From: Chlamydiota bacterium
GTDB lineage: Bacteria; Chlamydiota; Chlamydiia; Chlamydiales; Rhabdochlamydiaceae
Assembly: GCA_013041585.1 (NCBI GenBank)
Contig: JABEVM010000121.1
Span: forward strand, 1-6,088
DNA: 6,088 nt
Direction of reading: 5' to 3'
Part shown: positions 5,142-6,088 of the stretch, piece after piece
Position numbering within the stretch: the first letter of the stretch is position 1
How the letters are laid out: every line of letters starts with the position of its first letter
Translations under genes and position numbers: made by a program
Notes under the pieces: generated by a model
Told to the model about the DNA's origin: nothing
Database searches by the model: none
The model's input: only the letters and a program-made list of their open reading frames with translations

Positions 5142-6088
5142 GAAGAAGAGAGAGTGAAAATTGCAGAAAAGAATTCATATCTTTGTAGCCAGAGGTGAGC
5201 ATAGCCCCTCTTAAACCTAGTAATGTGTCATTTCCTTTAAAGAGGAACCCAAAAAGCTGTTTGAGCTTACTGATTTTGTTCCTCTCTGGCATATCAGGTG
5301 GAATACTTGCAACAAAGGTTTGTAGATAATCGAAAAGGTCTTGCCACTTTGCCACATAAACCTTCTTAGAAAAATGAGACCTGATCTGAGAAAAAAGGAA
5401 TGGATTGATCACAGCTCCTCTTCCAATCATCAGAGCGTCGCATCCTGTTACCGCAAGCATTCGCAGGGCATCTTCCACGTTTAAAATATCCCCATTGCCT
5501 ACAACAGGAATTTTTACAGTAGATTTTGCCTCTGCAATGAGCTCCCATTTTGCAGGAGGGCCATATCCATCGACTTTCGTCCTGGGATGAACAGTAAGAA
5601 AAGAAATCCCACTTTCCTCCGCAGCTTTTACATTTTCTTTGAAAAGAGATGTATCTTCATATCCAGATCGCATTTTTACTGTCACCGGAACAGAAACGGC
5701 TTTTACGACAACCTTTACTAGATCATGTAATAGATTTGGATCTTTTAGCAGGCTGGATCCGGCTCCTTTCCCCGTTACCGTATTCGAAGGACAACCGCAA
5801 TTTATATCGATTCTAGGAGCTCCCCTACGTTCAATTTCCTCTGCCATAGCCGCCATCAATTCCGGATTGGAGCCCATAAGTTGCGCAGCAAGAGGGATCG
5901 GAGCCGTCTCAGTAGATTCATAGACACTTGCTAAACTCTTTACATGAGCGTTTTGAGGCACGCGTATAAATTCCGTTACGGCTTCATCAAAGCCTCCAAG
6001 AGAGGCCATTGCTTTTCGAAAACAGCGGTCTCCGAGCCCTTCCATGGGAGCTAGGAAGAGATAAGGGCAGCCATTTGGATCTTTGGGA
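5125..6088 (-). CDS. dus: tRNA-dihydrouridine synthase, DusC-like (5' end beyond right edge)
   Basis: This FMN enzyme reduces uridines in tRNA D-loops using NADPH. The frame is open through the right edge: 14 codons before the ATG at 6043-6045 read PKDPNGCPYLFLAP, and joined to MEGLGDRCFR they give LAPMEG, the conserved FMN-binding start of Dus proteins. That ATG is therefore internal, and the true start lies a few codons outside the window. Counting from that Met, TEFIRV is at 24-29, the AAQLMG strand at 53-58, and the catalytic Cys85 in NCGCPS; TVTGKGAGSSLLKDP is at 89-103 and the FMN-contacting Lys124 in VTVKMRSGY. Further on come VHPRT, VVGNGDI and CDALMIGRGAVINPFLF. The TEFIRV and NCGCPS..TV.G.G combination resembles E. 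coli DusC, which modifies U16, but the exact site is not certain. A helical C-terminal domain of about 80 residues follows. The 320 residues seen are close to full length. Confidence 0.95.
   Translation of the reverse strand, partial: PKDPNGCPYLFLAPMEGLGDRCFRKAMASLGGFDEAVTEFIRVPQNAHVKSLASVYESTETAPIPLAAQLMGSNPELMAAMAEEIERRGAPRIDINCGCPSNTVTGKGAGSSLLKDPNLLHDLVKVVVKAVSVPVTVKMRSGYEDTSLFKENVKAAEESGISFLTVHPRTKVDGYGPPAKWELIAEAKSTVKIPVVGNGDILNVEDALRMLAVTGCDALMIGRGAVINPFLFSQIRSHFSKKVYVAKWQDLFDYLQTFVASIPPDMPERNKISKLKQLFGFLFKGNDTLLGLRGAMLTSGYKDMNSFLQFSLSLLQEGWR

Noticed and set aside
5366..5923. Open frames at 5366-5548 (minus), 5405-5590 and 5639-5923 (plus) within dus
   Set aside because: The dus frame carries all the conserved motifs; these are alternative-frame shadows.
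6043..6045. ATG as the start of the dus gene
   Set aside because: The frame continues upstream to the edge and reads FLAP directly before this Met, completing the conserved LAPMEG motif, so the ATG is internal.
1..6088. CRISPR arrays, insertion sequences, tRNA or rRNA genes
   Set aside because: No regularly spaced repeats, transposase motifs, terminal inverted repeats or recognisable structural RNA sequences were seen on either strand.

Overview
The window looks like chromosomal DNA from a Chlamydiota bacterium, probably an environmental, amoeba- or arthropod-associated lineage rather than Chlamydia itself. The main reason is a single-polypeptide fusion of type I 3-dehydroquinate dehydratase and shikimate dehydrogenase (AroDE), an arrangement typical of chlamydiae and plants. 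An AT-rich composition, a GadC-like amino-acid antiporter and an apparent mitochondrial-carrier-family protein also fit a bacterium living inside eukaryotic cells. The taxon is inferred; no marker such as rRNA is present.

Layout, left to right. (1) Positions 1-185, minus strand: the first 61 codons of a GadC-type APC amino-acid antiporter that runs off the left edge. (2) A 132-bp divergent intergenic region. (3) Positions 318-1891, plus strand: a probable two-gene unit of a small His/Gly/Tyr-rich lipoprotein and, 20 bp later, an FAD-dependent amine oxidase. (4) A convergent gap with three short direct repeats and a strong hairpin terminator oriented for the minus strand. (5) Positions 1975-2775, minus strand: the mitochondrial-carrier-like protein, apparently a transcription unit of its own because terminator-like hairpins lie on both sides. 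(6) A 240-bp gap with a terminator and a doubtful 37-codon ORF. (7) Positions 3016-5043, minus strand: a degenerate cupin-fold protein followed 18 bp later by aroDE, probably one operon. (8) Positions 5125-6088, minus strand: a DusC-like tRNA dihydrouridine synthase whose start lies beyond the right edge and whose stop codon sits in the loop of its own terminator.

How the genes may work together. AroDE supplies two consecutive shikimate-pathway steps, and the cupin may be a regulatory or accessory protein made with it. The antiporter and the amine oxidase face away from a shared control region and could both serve amino-acid or amine use, but this is speculative. The most unusual gene is the carrier-family protein. 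This family is otherwise almost entirely eukaryotic, and the known bacterial precedent (Legionella LncP) is an effector delivered to host mitochondria. It is the best candidate here for an undescribed host-interaction function.
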